This document shows positions 55,433-64,000 of a stretch of DNA of 64,000 nucleotides, one piece after another (the first letter of the stretch is position 1; each line of letters opens with the position of its first letter). The stretch comes from Rhizobium mongolense subsp. loessense (lineage in GTDB: Bacteria > Pseudomonadota > Alphaproteobacteria > Rhizobiales > Rhizobiaceae). The position numbers were made by a program, and so were the translations under genes. Location: the NCBI RefSeq assembly GCF_900099775.1, contig NZ_FMTM01000002.1:124001-188000 (forward strand), read 5' to 3'. The notes under the pieces were generated by a model. The model had not been told where the DNA came from. It ran no database searches and saw nothing but the letters and a program-made list of their open reading frames with translations.

Positions 55433-57640
55433 CTACTCCTTGTGCCTTAGGAAAACCGTTGCGAGCGGCGGCAGTGTCAGAAGGACGGAATACTCCTTGC
55501 CGTTACTTGGCTGGCGTTCTGCCCAGACCTCAGTCTGGCCAAGATTGGCCCCCCCATAGATCGCCGCGTCGGTATTCAATACCACCTGCCAGCGGCCCTC
55601 CGTGGGCACACCGACCCGGTAACCGTACCGCGGAACAGGGGTAAGATTGGACATAATCAGCATCAGCGACGAGCGGTCGGGCGAACTGCGAAGCATGCCG
55701 TAGACGGAGTTTTCCGCGTCGTCCGCGACCGCCCACTCGAAGCCAGCGGCATGAAGGTCGCTGAATTGTAGCGCCGGCTGTTGCGCATAGAGCCTGTTGA
55801 GGTCGCGGATCAACCGCTGAATACCTGCATGAGCGGGACTGTCGAGCAGGTCCCAATGAACGGAACCATCGTGGTCCCATTCACTCTCCTGGGCAAGCTC
55901 GCAACCCATGAAAATGAGTTTCTTGCCTGGATGCCCCCACATGAAGCCGTAATAGGCGCGCAGATTAGCAAGCCGCTGCCAGTGATCGCCGGGCATCTTT
56001 GCGAAAAGCGAACCCTTGCCGTGCACAACCTCGTCGTGGGAAAGCGGCAGCATGAAGTGTTCGGAATAGGCATAGATCATGCCGAACGTCATCGCCGCAT
56101 GATGGTATTTGCGGTACACTGGATCCTCCTGCATGTAATGCAGGGTGTCATGCATCCAGCCCATGTTCCACTTGAAATCAAAGCCGAGGCCACCGTCCTC
56201 GGGACGCGTCGTGACCCCTGGCCAGGCGGTCGACTCTTCAGCAGCCGTAAAGGCATGCGGGCACCGATGATGGATGATGCTATTCAGGTGCTTGAAGAAT
56301 TCCACCGCCTCCAGATTCTCGCGTCCGCCATATGCGTTGGGGATCCATTCGCCCTCGTTGCGGCTGTAGTCGCGGTAAAGCATTGAGGCGACCGCATCGA
56401 CGCGCAGACCGTCGACGTGATAGTGCTCCAGCCATTCCAGGGCACTGGCGATCAGAAACCCTTTCACCTCGTTGCGCCCGAGATTGTAGATCAGAGTGTT
56501 CCAGTCCTTGTGGAAGCCCTCGCGCGGGTCTTCGTGCTCGTAAAGCGCGGTGCCATCGAAGCGGGCAAGCCCCCAGACATCGGTTGGAAAATGCGCCGGC
56601 ACCCAATCGAGAATGACGCCAATGCCGGCAGCATGGCAGCGATCAACGAAATAGGCAAAGTCATCCGGGAGGCCGTAACGGCCGGTCGGGGCAAAAAGGC
56701 CGAGTGGCTGGTAGCCCCAGGAGCCGCCGAACGGATGTTCCATGATCGGCAACAGTTCGATATGCGTAAAGCCGAGATCTTGGACATAGGGAACCAGCCT
56801 CTGGCTGAACTCGACCCAGTCGAGGGGCCGGTTTGCCTCCTCGGCAATCCGAAGCCAGGAGCCAAGATGCACCTCATAAACTGACAGTGCGCCTTCGAGC
56901 GCGCGCTCGGCGCGGTGAGCACGCATCCAGTCTTCATCGCTCCAGCGGAAAGGTTTTGAGGGCGCGACGATCGAAGCCGTAGAGGGTGCAGCCTCGCTGG
57001 CTCGGGCAACCGGGTCGGCCTTTTGCGGCAGGAGATTGCCATTGGCATCAATGAGTTCGAACTTGTAGCGTTCTCCATGCGTCAGGCGCGGGATGAAGAG
57101 TTCCCATACGCCGGCTGAAGGACGCAATCGCATCGGATGCCGGCGACCATCCCAACTGTTAAAGTCGCCAACCACGGAAACCCGCCGCGCATTGGGTGCC
57201 CAAAGACAAAATCGCACGCCTTGTATGCCATCGATCTCCATCGGAATGGCGCCGAGCGTGCGGCCGAGATCGTAGTGGGTGCCCTGAGAAATTAGATGCA
57301 GGTCAAGCTCACCGAGCAGCAATCCAAAAAAATAGGGATCCTCCGTCTCCTGCACGGCATCCGGCCAGTTAATGCGAAAGAGGTAATTCGTCGTGCTGCC
57401 GATTGCCCCGGCAAACAGGCCACCTTCGTGAATCGTCTCCAGTCTGGTCAGCACGCGGCCGGTGTCAGCCTCGACCACGTCGACGGATGCTGCCCCGGGC
57501 AACAAGGCTCTTACGACGGTTAAATCGCCATACTGGTGGCGTCCGAGGATCGAGAATGGATCACCGTGACGGCCTTCGACGAGAGCCTGAAGGCCCTCCT
57601 GGACAGTGCCGATCATCAAGTCTGTTCGCTCGTATCTCAT
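55433..57640 (-). CDS. glgB: 1,4-alpha-glucan branching enzyme
   Basis: This 735-residue family 13 enzyme introduces alpha-1,6 branches into glycogen-like glucan. It has an N-terminal branching-enzyme domain (residues 1-110, [14 protein letters not shown]), a CBM48 module (about 118-205, [20 protein letters not shown]), and the catalytic barrel with the nucleophile in [12 protein letters not shown] (near 410), the acid/base in [10 protein letters not shown] (near 465) and the third acid in [12 protein letters not shown] (near 532). The start overlaps the stop of treS-mak by four bases, so the GlgE-pathway genes are coupled. Confidence 0.95.
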   Translation of the reverse strand: MRYERTDLMIGTVQEGLQALVEGRHGDPFSILGRHQYGDLTVVRALLPGAASVDVVEADTGRVLTRLETIHEGGLFAGAIGSTTNYLFRINWPDAVQETEDPYFFGLLLGELDLHLISQGTHYDLGRTLGAIPMEIDGIQGVRFCLWAPNARRVSVVGDFNSWDGRRHPMRLRPSAGVWELFIPRLTHGERYKFELIDANGNLLPQKADPVARASEAAPSTASIVAPSKPFRWSDEDWMRAHRAERALEGALSVYEVHLGSWLRIAEEANRPLDWVEFSQRLVPYVQDLGFTHIELLPIMEHPFGGSWGYQPLGLFAPTGRYGLPDDFAYFVDRCHAAGIGVILDWVPAHFPTDVWGLARFDGTALYEHEDPREGFHKDWNTLIYNLGRNEVKGFLIASALEWLEHYHVDGLRVDAVASMLYRDYSRNEGEWIPNAYGGRENLEAVEFFKHLNSIIHHRCPHAFTAAEESTAWPGVTTRPEDGGLGFDFKWNMGWMHDTLHYMQEDPVYRKYHHAAMTFGMIYAYSEHFMLPLSHDEVVHGKGSLFAKMPGDHWQRLANLRAYYGFMWGHPGKKLIFMGCELAQESEWDHDGSVHWDLLDSPAHAGIQRLIRDLNRLYAQQPALQFSDLHAAGFEWAVADDAENSVYGMLRSSPDRSSLMLIMSNLTPVPRYGYRVGVPTEGRWQVVLNTDAAIYGGANLGQTEVWAERQPSNGKEYSVLLTLPPLATVFLRHKE

Positions 57641-60600
57641 GCGACTTTCTCCAGCAGTCTCGATGCGATGGCCGAGAAACCGCCAAGCGGCAAAGCCAGC
57701 CAGCTGGGTCGGTTGCGCGCTTCATAGGCGATCTCGTAAGCGGCTTTCTCCAGCAAGAACAGATCGAGGATGCGACTGCGCGAATTGGTCGGAATATTGA
57801 GTTCGCGCACGTCTTCGATCACTCCGAAATAAGCAGCCAGGAATGCCTGCTCGGCCAAGTCGATGAAGCGCCTAACGAGTGTGCTGTGTCTTTGATCTTC
57901 CACCTCGCTTACCCGTTCCAGGTCAAGATCGGCGGACGCCGCCAGGTAGCTAAACGACCTCAGGAGGCCTGCGACATCTCGCAGAGGATTGGTCTTTGCG
58001 CGGCGTTCGGCAAGATCGCGTGCGGGCTCGCCCTCAAAGTCGATGATGTAGGCATCCCCTTCCGCAACCAGGACCTGGCCGAGGTGGAAATCGCCGTGAT
58101 TTCGGATCATCAGCGTACCGACTGCAGCCTTGGCGAGATCGTCAACAGCATTCAAGAGATCCTCGCGCTGCTTGACGAGAAAGACGATCTGCTGCGCCAG
58201 CGCCGGCGCAAGACTGTCGCCGCTTGCCTTAAGCATGTCGAGGCTGACGCGGATTTGCTCCCTTACAGCGTTTGCCCAGCGAGCGGCGTCTTCATCGGTG
58301 ATGCGGACGGGCTTGAAGGCTTCGTCGTCGGTCGGGCGCGCCAACGCCGCATGCAATTCGCCGAGCCGCTTGCCAACGGTCGCAGCGAACTCGACGAGCG
58401 GCTTAAAATGCTCGTCGGCCGCCTTGCCGTCGACCCCGGTCACCACGACCTCGTCGGTCGAGCGACGCAGATTGGCCAGCATCCAGTTCCACGCATCGCC
58501 CTGATTGCGAATGGCTCTTTGCACGATAATCAGCGTGTAGCGGCTGCCGTCGGGTGTGATATGAACGACTTCGCCGAGCAGGTGCGCGGTATTGGCATAT
58601 CCGACACTGGTCAGCTGGCGTGTCATCTCGACTTCCGGATGGACACCGGGGAAGATATGGCGGATGAGTTTTACCATCGCCATATCGCCGACGATAAGCG
58701 AGCTGTTGGATTGCTCGGCAGAAAGCCAGTGCACTTGTATGTCATCATCGACGCTCATGCAGTCGAGCTGCGCGGTCCCTGCAAATTCGAGCTTGCCAGC
58801 GCGACCGGCAATGACGGCACGGTCGCAGAGGCCTCGTATGACGCCGCGTGCAAGACCTTCCATCGCAAATCCGTCAGTCAGGAAGCCGACGCGACGGCCC
58901 TGACGGAGACGGGCAAGGGCAAGCTGCTGGGCAAGAGCGCTCGGCTGGCTGTCATCCCACCACACGGCAAGCGGCAGCAGGTATGTCTCTTTGCGGGCTT
59001 CCAGCTCGGCTTCCAGTTCTGCAAACAAGATGTTGCCGGCGAATGGAAACGGCATGGCGGAAATCAGGGACGCACGCATTAACCTCTCGCCCTTGGCGGC
59101 GAACCAGCGCCGCTTGCCAAGATAGGCCGGCAGCACCTCGCTCGAAAGCGTACCTGAAAGCCGGGGCTCATCGAGCAGTTCCTGCAGGTCGCGACGCACG
59201 ACCATGGTCACCATGTCCTGCATCTGCTCGGGAGGCTCGGCGCGCCATGCGGGGCCATCAGTCTCCTGACTGAGCTGGAACCAGAAGAAACCATAAGGGG
59301 GCAGCGTGAGCAGATACGTGAGTTGACCGATCGGCGGGAAAGGAGACATGCCCGTCAGCTCAATCGGGACGTAACCGGCAAAATTGGCAAGATCCAGCTC
59401 GACGGCTTGCGGCAGGCGCGACAGGTTGGCCACGCAAAGGATCGTTTCGCCCTGGTATTCCCTAAGATAAGCAAGGATTTTCCTGTTGCCGGGCGACAGG
59501 AACCGTAAGGAACCGCGCCCAAATGCAGTATGCTTGTTGCGCAAGGCCAGCATGTGCCGTGTCCAGTTGAGCAACGAATGGGCATCGGCCCCCTGCGCTT
59601 CGACATTGACCGCTTCGTAGCCGTAAAGTGGATCCATGATGGGCGGCAGAACGAGGCGGGCGGGGTTTGCCTTCGAGAAACCGCCATTGCGGTCCGGGGA
59701 CCATTGCATCGGCGTTCGCACGCCATCGCGGTCGCCTAGATAGATATTGTCGCCCATGCCTATCTCATCGCCGTAGTAGATCACGGGAGTACCGGGCATC
59801 GAAAGCAGAAGCGCGTTCATCAGCTCGACGCGGCGGCGGTCGCGCTCCATCAGCGGCGCAAGACGTCGCCTGATCCCGAGGTTGATGCGCGCGCGGCGAT
59901 CGGCGGCGTAGATATTCCAAAGATAGTCCCGTTCGTCGTCGGTGACCATCTCGAGCGTCAGCTCGTCATGATTTCTCAGAAAGATCGCCCATTGGCAACT
60001 CTCCGGAATTTCGGGCGTTTGCCGCATAATATCGGTGATCGGAAACCGATCTTCCTTGGCGATTGCCATGTACATGCGCGGCATCAAGGGGAAGTGGAAT
60101 GCCATGTGGCATTCATCGCCGTTGCCGAAATAATCGCGGGTATCCTCCGGCCATTGATTAGCCTCGGCAAGCAGCATCTTGCCAGGGTGAGTGGAATCGA
60201 GTGCTGCACGGATCTTCTTCAGGATTCCATGCGTCTCTGGAAGGTTCTCGTTGATTGTCCCCTCGCGCTCGACCAGGTAGGGGATTGCGTCCAGTCGGAA
60301 ACCATCGATTCCGGTTTCCAGCCACAAGCGCATTACGCTTAGAAGCTCTTTCAGCACGAGCGGATTATCGAAATTGAGGTCGGGCTGGTGGGAATAGAAC
60401 CGATGCCAATAATAGGCGCCGGCGACAGGATCCCAGGTCCAGTTGGACTTTTCAGTGTCAAGAAAGATGATCCGGGTTTCCGGGAACTTCTGATCCGTGT
60501 CCGACCAGACGTAGAAATCGCGTTCTGGCGAGCCGGGAGGCGCCTGGCGCGCCCGCTGGAACCACGGGTGCTGATCGGAGGTGTGGTTGATGACGAGCTC

Positions 60601-60954
60601 GATAACGACTCGCAGCCCACATTGATGTGCGGCTTCGACGAAGGCCTCGAACTCCTCCATGGTGCCGTAGTCCGAACTGACATTGGTGTAGTCGGCGATG
60701 TCGTATCCATCGTCACGGCGCGGGGACGGGAAGAACGGCAAGAGCCATATGACGTTGGCTCCGAGCGAAGCGATATGATCGAGCTTCTCATGCAGTCCCT
60801 CAAAGTCGCCGATGCCGTCTCCATTGGCGTCGAAGAACGACTTGATGTGAAGCTGGTAAATGACAGCGTCCTTGTACCAGAGGGGATCGGAATCTTGCGC
60901 GCTGGTCTGCGTCCCGGTCTGCGGCTGGCTGCGGCTTGTGGTAGCGACGTCCAT
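57637..60954 (-). CDS. treS: Trehalose synthase fused to maltokinase
   Basis: This 1105-residue bifunctional protein has two parts. Residues about 25-570 are a family 13 trehalose synthase ([20 protein letters not shown], nucleophile in [13 protein letters not shown] near 222, acid/base in [11 protein letters not shown], and [13 protein letters not shown]), which interconverts trehalose and maltose. Residues about 600-1105 are a maltokinase of the Pep2/Mak type, with the catalytic loop [11 protein letters not shown] near 951 and [16 protein letters not shown], which makes maltose 1-phosphate. The start [10 protein letters not shown] at 60954 follows GGGAGGAAAG. Fusion couples maltose formation directly to its phosphorylation for the neighbouring GlgE. 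Confidence 0.94.
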   Translation of the reverse strand: MDVATTSRSQPQTGTQTSAQDSDPLWYKDAVIYQLHIKSFFDANGDGIGDFEGLHEKLDHIASLGANVIWLLPFFPSPRRDDGYDIADYTNVSSDYGTMEEFEAFVEAAHQCGLRVVIELVINHTSDQHPWFQRARQAPPGSPERDFYVWSDTDQKFPETRIIFLDTEKSNWTWDPVAGAYYWHRFYSHQPDLNFDNPLVLKELLSVMRLWLETGIDGFRLDAIPYLVEREGTINENLPETHGILKKIRAALDSTHPGKMLLAEANQWPEDTRDYFGNGDECHMAFHFPLMPRMYMAIAKEDRFPITDIMRQTPEIPESCQWAIFLRNHDELTLEMVTDDERDYLWNIYAADRRARINLGIRRRLAPLMERDRRRVELMNALLLSMPGTPVIYYGDEIGMGDNIYLGDRDGVRTPMQWSPDRNGGFSKANPARLVLPPIMDPLYGYEAVNVEAQGADAHSLLNWTRHMLALRNKHTAFGRGSLRFLSPGNRKILAYLREYQGETILCVANLSRLPQAVELDLANFAGYVPIELTGMSPFPPIGQLTYLLTLPPYGFFWFQLSQETDGPAWRAEPPEQMQDMVTMVVRRDLQELLDEPRLSGTLSSEVLPAYLGKRRWFAAKGERLMRASLISAMPFPFAGNILFAELEAELEARKETYLLPLAVWWDDSQPSALAQQLALARLRQGRRVGFLTDGFAMEGLARGVIRGLCDRAVIAGRAGKLEFAGTAQLDCMSVDDDIQVHWLSAEQSNSSLIVGDMAMVKLIRHIFPGVHPEVEMTRQLTSVGYANTAHLLGEVVHITPDGSRYTLIIVQRAIRNQGDAWNWMLANLRRSTDEVVVTGVDGKAADEHFKPLVEFAATVGKRLGELHAALARPTDDEAFKPVRITDEDAARWANAVREQIRVSLDMLKASGDSLAPALAQQIVFLVKQREDLLNAVDDLAKAAVGTLMIRNHGDFHLGQVLVAEGDAYIIDFEGEPARDLAERRAKTNPLRDVAGLLRSFSYLAASADLDLERVSEVEDQRHSTLVRRFIDLAEQAFLAAYFGVIEDVRELNIPTNSRSRILDLFLLEKAAYEIAYEARNRPSWLALPLGGFSAIASRLLEKVA

Positions 60955-60968
60955 TTTGCTTTCCTCCC

Positions 60969-63900
60969 TTATCTCACACGCCAGATCGAAAACGGCAGCC
61001 CGGCGTGCGGATCGAGCCGGAGGCGCTGAACCTTGCCGGTCAAGGTGAATTTGTGACCGTCGATCAGGTCTTCGAGATCGAGCGCGGCATGGTCTGCGAG
61101 GTTCCATGACCAGAGCGGAATTTCCACATCTGCCTCGTGGGCATTATGCGGATCGAGATTGACAGCGATTAGCAGAGCGTTCTCACGCCCGGGGCTCGCC
61201 TTTTCGTAGAACATGATGTTGTCGTTCCAGGCGGTGAGAAGCTGCAGGCCATGGTGGGAATGCAAAGCCGGGTTTTCCTTGCGGATGCGGTTGAGCATCG
61301 TGATTTCGGACTTGATGTTGCCCGGCCGATCATAGTCCCAGGCCCGGATCTCGTATTTTTCTGAGTCGGCATATTCCTTGCGCTTGGCGTCCGGGCGACC
61401 CTCGCAAAGCTCAAAACCGTTATAGACCCCCCATAGTCCCGACAGTGTTGCTGCGAGCGCGGCACGGATGAGATAAGCCGGACGGGGCGCATTTTGCAGA
61501 AAGTCAGGATTGATGTCGTGCGTATTGACGAAGAAGTGCGGACGGAAGAATTCCTTGGGTTCTTCCGTCGTGATCTCACGCATGTACTGTTCCAGTTCCC
61601 ACTTGGCGTTGCGCCAGGTGAAATAGGTGTAGGACTGCGAGAATCCGACCTTGGCGAGCCGGTACATCACCTTGGGTTTCGTGAAGGCTTCCGACAGGAA
61701 AATGACCTCCGGGTGCCGCGATCGGATATCAGCAATCAGCCACTCCCAGAACGGGAAAGGCTTGGTGTGCGGATTATCGACCCGAAACAGCTTTACACCG
61801 TTGTCGACCCATTTTTGAACAATGTCGCGCAGCGCAATCCATAAGGACGGGATTGCCTCACCCGCATAGAAGTCGACATTGACGATGTCTTCGTATTTCT
61901 TAGGAGGATTTTCCGCATAGCGTATGGTCCCATCCGGTCGCCAGTCGAACCAGCCCGGATGCTGCTTTAGCCACGGGTGATCGGGAGAAGCTTGAATTGC
62001 AAGGTCAAGCGCTATCTCCAGGCCCTCGTCCTTGGCCGCATCGACCAACCGCCGAAAGTCCTCGAAGCTGCCGAGTTCGGGGTGAATTGCGTCATGGCCG
62101 CCTGCCTGCGAGCCAATCGCGTAAGGACTGCCGGGGTCGCCTGATTCTGCACGCAGGCTGTTGTTCTTACCCTTGCGATTTGTTGTACCGATCGGGTGAA
62201 TAGGCGGAAAGTAGAGCACGTCGAAGCCCATTGCGCGAATGGCCGGCAACCGCTCGATAACATCATCAAATGTGCCGTGACGATTCGCATCGCCGCTCTG
62301 GGAGCGCGGGAATATCTGGTACCAGCTTGCGAAGGCGGCAGCCGAACGCTCGGCATCGAGCGGGATGACTTGAGACCGGAGCCGGTAAGGACGCCTATCT
62401 GCCGCCGCCATCAGCTCGGCGGTTTCTGTGGCGAGCAGGATTTCGGTGCGCCGTGCATCCTGCGTCTCCGCCAGTTCGTCGAACAAGGCTTTCAGTCGGC
62501 TCTTGATCTGACCGTCGGCGTGATCGAGCGCGTCCAGCACGAGATTGATGCCTTCTTGGATTTCCAGCCGGAGATCGAGACGTGCCTCGTGCTTCTTAAC
62601 CAGTTCATAGCGGTAGATCTGGAAAGGGTTGCGCCATGCTTCCACAACGAATTCGTGCCGCCCCAGGCGCTTTGTCACGAATTCCGCACGCCAGCGGTCA
62701 TTTTCGACGAGCTCCATGCGGACTTCGTTCCACCCGCTCTGGTCGGCCGGGCGCCAGAGAAGCGCCGCCGACAGGGGGTCGTGACCGTCTCCAAAAATAT
62801 CGGCTTCAACCTTTATCGTTTCGCCGACAACGCGTTTGACCACGAAACGGCCCTCATCGACCGCCGGCGTGATTTTTTCGATCGCCAATCTGGCAGACGC
62901 TGCGGCCTCGCTTGCTGCAGGTACAGCAAGTGCGTCAATAATGGGCACGGACGACAGTCCCTCGAAAACGCGAAGCTCACCGGGTTTCAACTTCAGTTGG
63001 GCGTCAAGGATCTCATCGTCGGCCTGCGGGTTGCTCAGCGGCAGAAATGAGGATGCGGCCTCCCGCACAAGATTGAACGGAGCGCCAACGCTGCGACGCA
63101 GGTCACGATTGAGGACGACGACACGCACTTTCTGCGAGCTTGGCATATCCTCCTGATCCGTCTGCATCAGAGCAACGGCCGGCGTTTGGCTGGTGGAGAT
63201 GAGCTTGAGCGGCCGACGCGCGAAACCGGCAGCCGTCTTGTTCGTCCAGGCGTTGACGGCGCGGATATCGCCGGAAAGGTCGAACGCGCCCTGTTCGCGA
63301 ATGCCGCGCAGCCCGGTCCCGTCCCCATGCATCGGATCAAGCGGTGCGGCAGCACCATACTCGAAGCCCATTGGGATCATCAGGCCGCTGGCAAATGTAG
63401 AAGACAGCCGCAATGCTCGGACGGCTCTGCGCTGTAAAACCTCCCAGCTGTCGGTGCCGTGGGCGACGCGCTTGCCGAACGGCGCTTCCGGAAAGGTGAT
63501 CTGATAACCGATCTGCCGCTGGATCTGGTATTCCTCCATGATCCAACGTTCCTCGAGGTCCCACCATGCCAGCGAAGAGAAGCTGCCATCAAAACCAGTT
63601 CCCTCCAGGCCCTTGCGGACTTCGAAGTCGCTGCCCGGCGTCCAAGCCAGAAAGGTTGTTTCCGGCGCAGACTTGCGGGTCGACAGGATAATGTTGAACC
63701 AGGCTTCCGGTGCCAGGCTTGCGATGCCCAGGCAGCGAAAGCCTGCAATTCCGAGGCCGGTAAGCAGCCTGATCCGAGCGAGCCAGTCGTCGAGATGGCC
63801 AGTATCACGTGCAGGGTCGATGCACCGGCTGCCGGCTTTGTGCGGCGGCACGCGTGGATCGGCGACGACGGAACCTGAAGCCTCGTCGACGGCCACCCGA

Positions 63901-64000
63901 TCAATGGCCAGGTCGAGCATGATCTTGAGCTTGTTGTCTGTTGCGGCTCGGACCAAGGCTCCGACGGCCTCAGTCACAGAACTTCCCAGCCCCAATGCGG
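60969..64000 (-). CDS. glgE: Maltosyltransferase GlgE (partial, N-terminus outside window)
   Basis: About 1009 residues are visible, and the frame continues past the right edge. The C-terminal 640 residues are the GlgE enzyme proper: an N-terminal beta domain (SARLAIEKITPAVDEGRFVV), then the family 13 catalytic domain with the nucleophile in GVKLFRVDNPHTKPFPFW, the acid/base in VIFLSEAFTKPKVM and the third acid in VNTHDINPDF. The 360 residues before that form a second, amylase-like region (GIAGFRCLGIASLAPEAWFN, SLAWWDLEERWIMEEY) that appears to lack the catalytic acids and is found as an extension in some long proteobacterial GlgE proteins. GlgE transfers maltose from maltose 1-phosphate to a growing alpha-1,4-glucan. 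treS-mak follows 14 bases later. Confidence 0.93.
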   Translation of the reverse strand, partial: ALGLGSSVTEAVGALVRAATDNKLKIMLDLAIDRVAVDEASGSVVADPRVPPHKAGSRCIDPARDTGHLDDWLARIRLLTGLGIAGFRCLGIASLAPEAWFNIILSTRKSAPETTFLAWTPGSDFEVRKGLEGTGFDGSFSSLAWWDLEERWIMEEYQIQRQIGYQITFPEAPFGKRVAHGTDSWEVLQRRAVRALRLSSTFASGLMIPMGFEYGAAAPLDPMHGDGTGLRGIREQGAFDLSGDIRAVNAWTNKTAAGFARRPLKLISTSQTPAVALMQTDQEDMPSSQKVRVVVLNRDLRRSVGAPFNLVREAASSFLPLSNPQADDEILDAQLKLKPGELRVFEGLSSVPIIDALAVPAASEAAASARLAIEKITPAVDEGRFVVKRVVGETIKVEADIFGDGHDPLSAALLWRPADQSGWNEVRMELVENDRWRAEFVTKRLGRHEFVVEAWRNPFQIYRYELVKKHEARLDLRLEIQEGINLVLDALDHADGQIKSRLKALFDELAETQDARRTEILLATETAELMAAADRRPYRLRSQVIPLDAERSAAAFASWYQIFPRSQSGDANRHGTFDDVIERLPAIRAMGFDVLYFPPIHPIGTTNRKGKNNSLRAESGDPGSPYAIGSQAGGHDAIHPELGSFEDFRRLVDAAKDEGLEIALDLAIQASPDHPWLKQHPGWFDWRPDGTIRYAENPPKKYEDIVNVDFYAGEAIPSLWIALRDIVQKWVDNGVKLFRVDNPHTKPFPFWEWLIADIRSRHPEVIFLSEAFTKPKVMYRLAKVGFSQSYTYFTWRNAKWELEQYMREITTEEPKEFFRPHFFVNTHDINPDFLQNAPRPAYLIRAALAATLSGLWGVYNGFELCEGRPDAKRKEYADSEKYEIRAWDYDRPGNIKSEITMLNRIRKENPALHSHHGLQLLTAWNDNIMFYEKASPGRENALLIAVNLDPHNAHEADVEIPLWSWNLADHAALDLEDLIDGHKFTLTGKVQRLRLDPHAGLPFSIWRVR

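Noticed and set aside
57403..59082. Plus-strand frame of 559 codons opposite glgB and treS
   Set aside because: It crosses two confidently assigned genes in antisense, with no domain signature.

Overview
The window is a gene-dense, GC-rich stretch of an alphaproteobacterium, most likely a member of the Rhizobiaceae. The gene repertoire supports this: a second-copy style nuo cluster, groESL, an agp-like alpha-galactoside transporter with MelA, LysR/AraC/ROK regulators beside ABC uptake operons, and a GlgE-pathway cluster with a TreS-maltokinase fusion. No rRNA, tRNA, plasmid replication gene, insertion sequence or CRISPR array was recognised. The content looks like the accessory part of a genome (megaplasmid or chromid), but that is an inference.

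Layout. (1) 1-207 is the end of a CBS-domain gene. (2) 201-14629, minus strand, is a 14-gene complex I-like operon in the order nuoJ, nuoK, MrpD-like, 84-aa membrane protein, nuoL-like, nuoM, nuoN, nuoA-B-C-D-E-F-G. It carries four antiporter-like subunits and no nuoH or nuoI. (3) 14.8-17.7 kb holds a relic of an ABC ATPase, a CIRCE-like operator, groES, groEL and a small membrane protein gene. (4) 18.1-21.7 kb is tyrosine/homogentisate catabolism (hmgA, fahA, maiA) with a divergent MarR regulator and a repeated operator. (5) 21.7-30.2 kb holds a lytic transglycosylase, an aminotransferase and its LysR regulator, divergent from a ureohydrolase and a polyamine-type ABC transporter. (6) 30.2-33.4 kb holds a degraded short-chain dehydrogenase, an HPP-CBS membrane protein, a second LysR and a small membrane protein. 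(7) 33.5-43.6 kb is an alpha-galactoside locus: a GH4 enzyme, a peptide-family ABC transporter (binding protein, two permeases, double ATPase) and MelA, with a divergent AraC regulator. (8) 43.9-52.9 kb is a sugar ABC transporter without its ATPase, a GH38 alpha-mannosidase, two convergent ROK-family regulators and a LuxR-type mini-protein. (9) 53.4-55.3 kb is a broken PAS-GGDEF-EAL gene. (10) 55.4-64.0 kb, minus strand, is glgE, treS-mak and glgB, which together convert trehalose to branched alpha-glucan; glgE runs off the right edge.

The most notable points are the permuted complex I operon with an extra pump-like subunit and no H/I subunits, the ABC-ATPase debris at its upstream edge, two GH4 enzymes with different signature motifs bracketing one transporter, strong hairpins after the binding-protein genes of two ABC operons, and three decayed genes. 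Coordinates of starts were adjusted by ribosome binding site and family length where possible. All functional calls come from reading the sequence and from family knowledge, without database searches.
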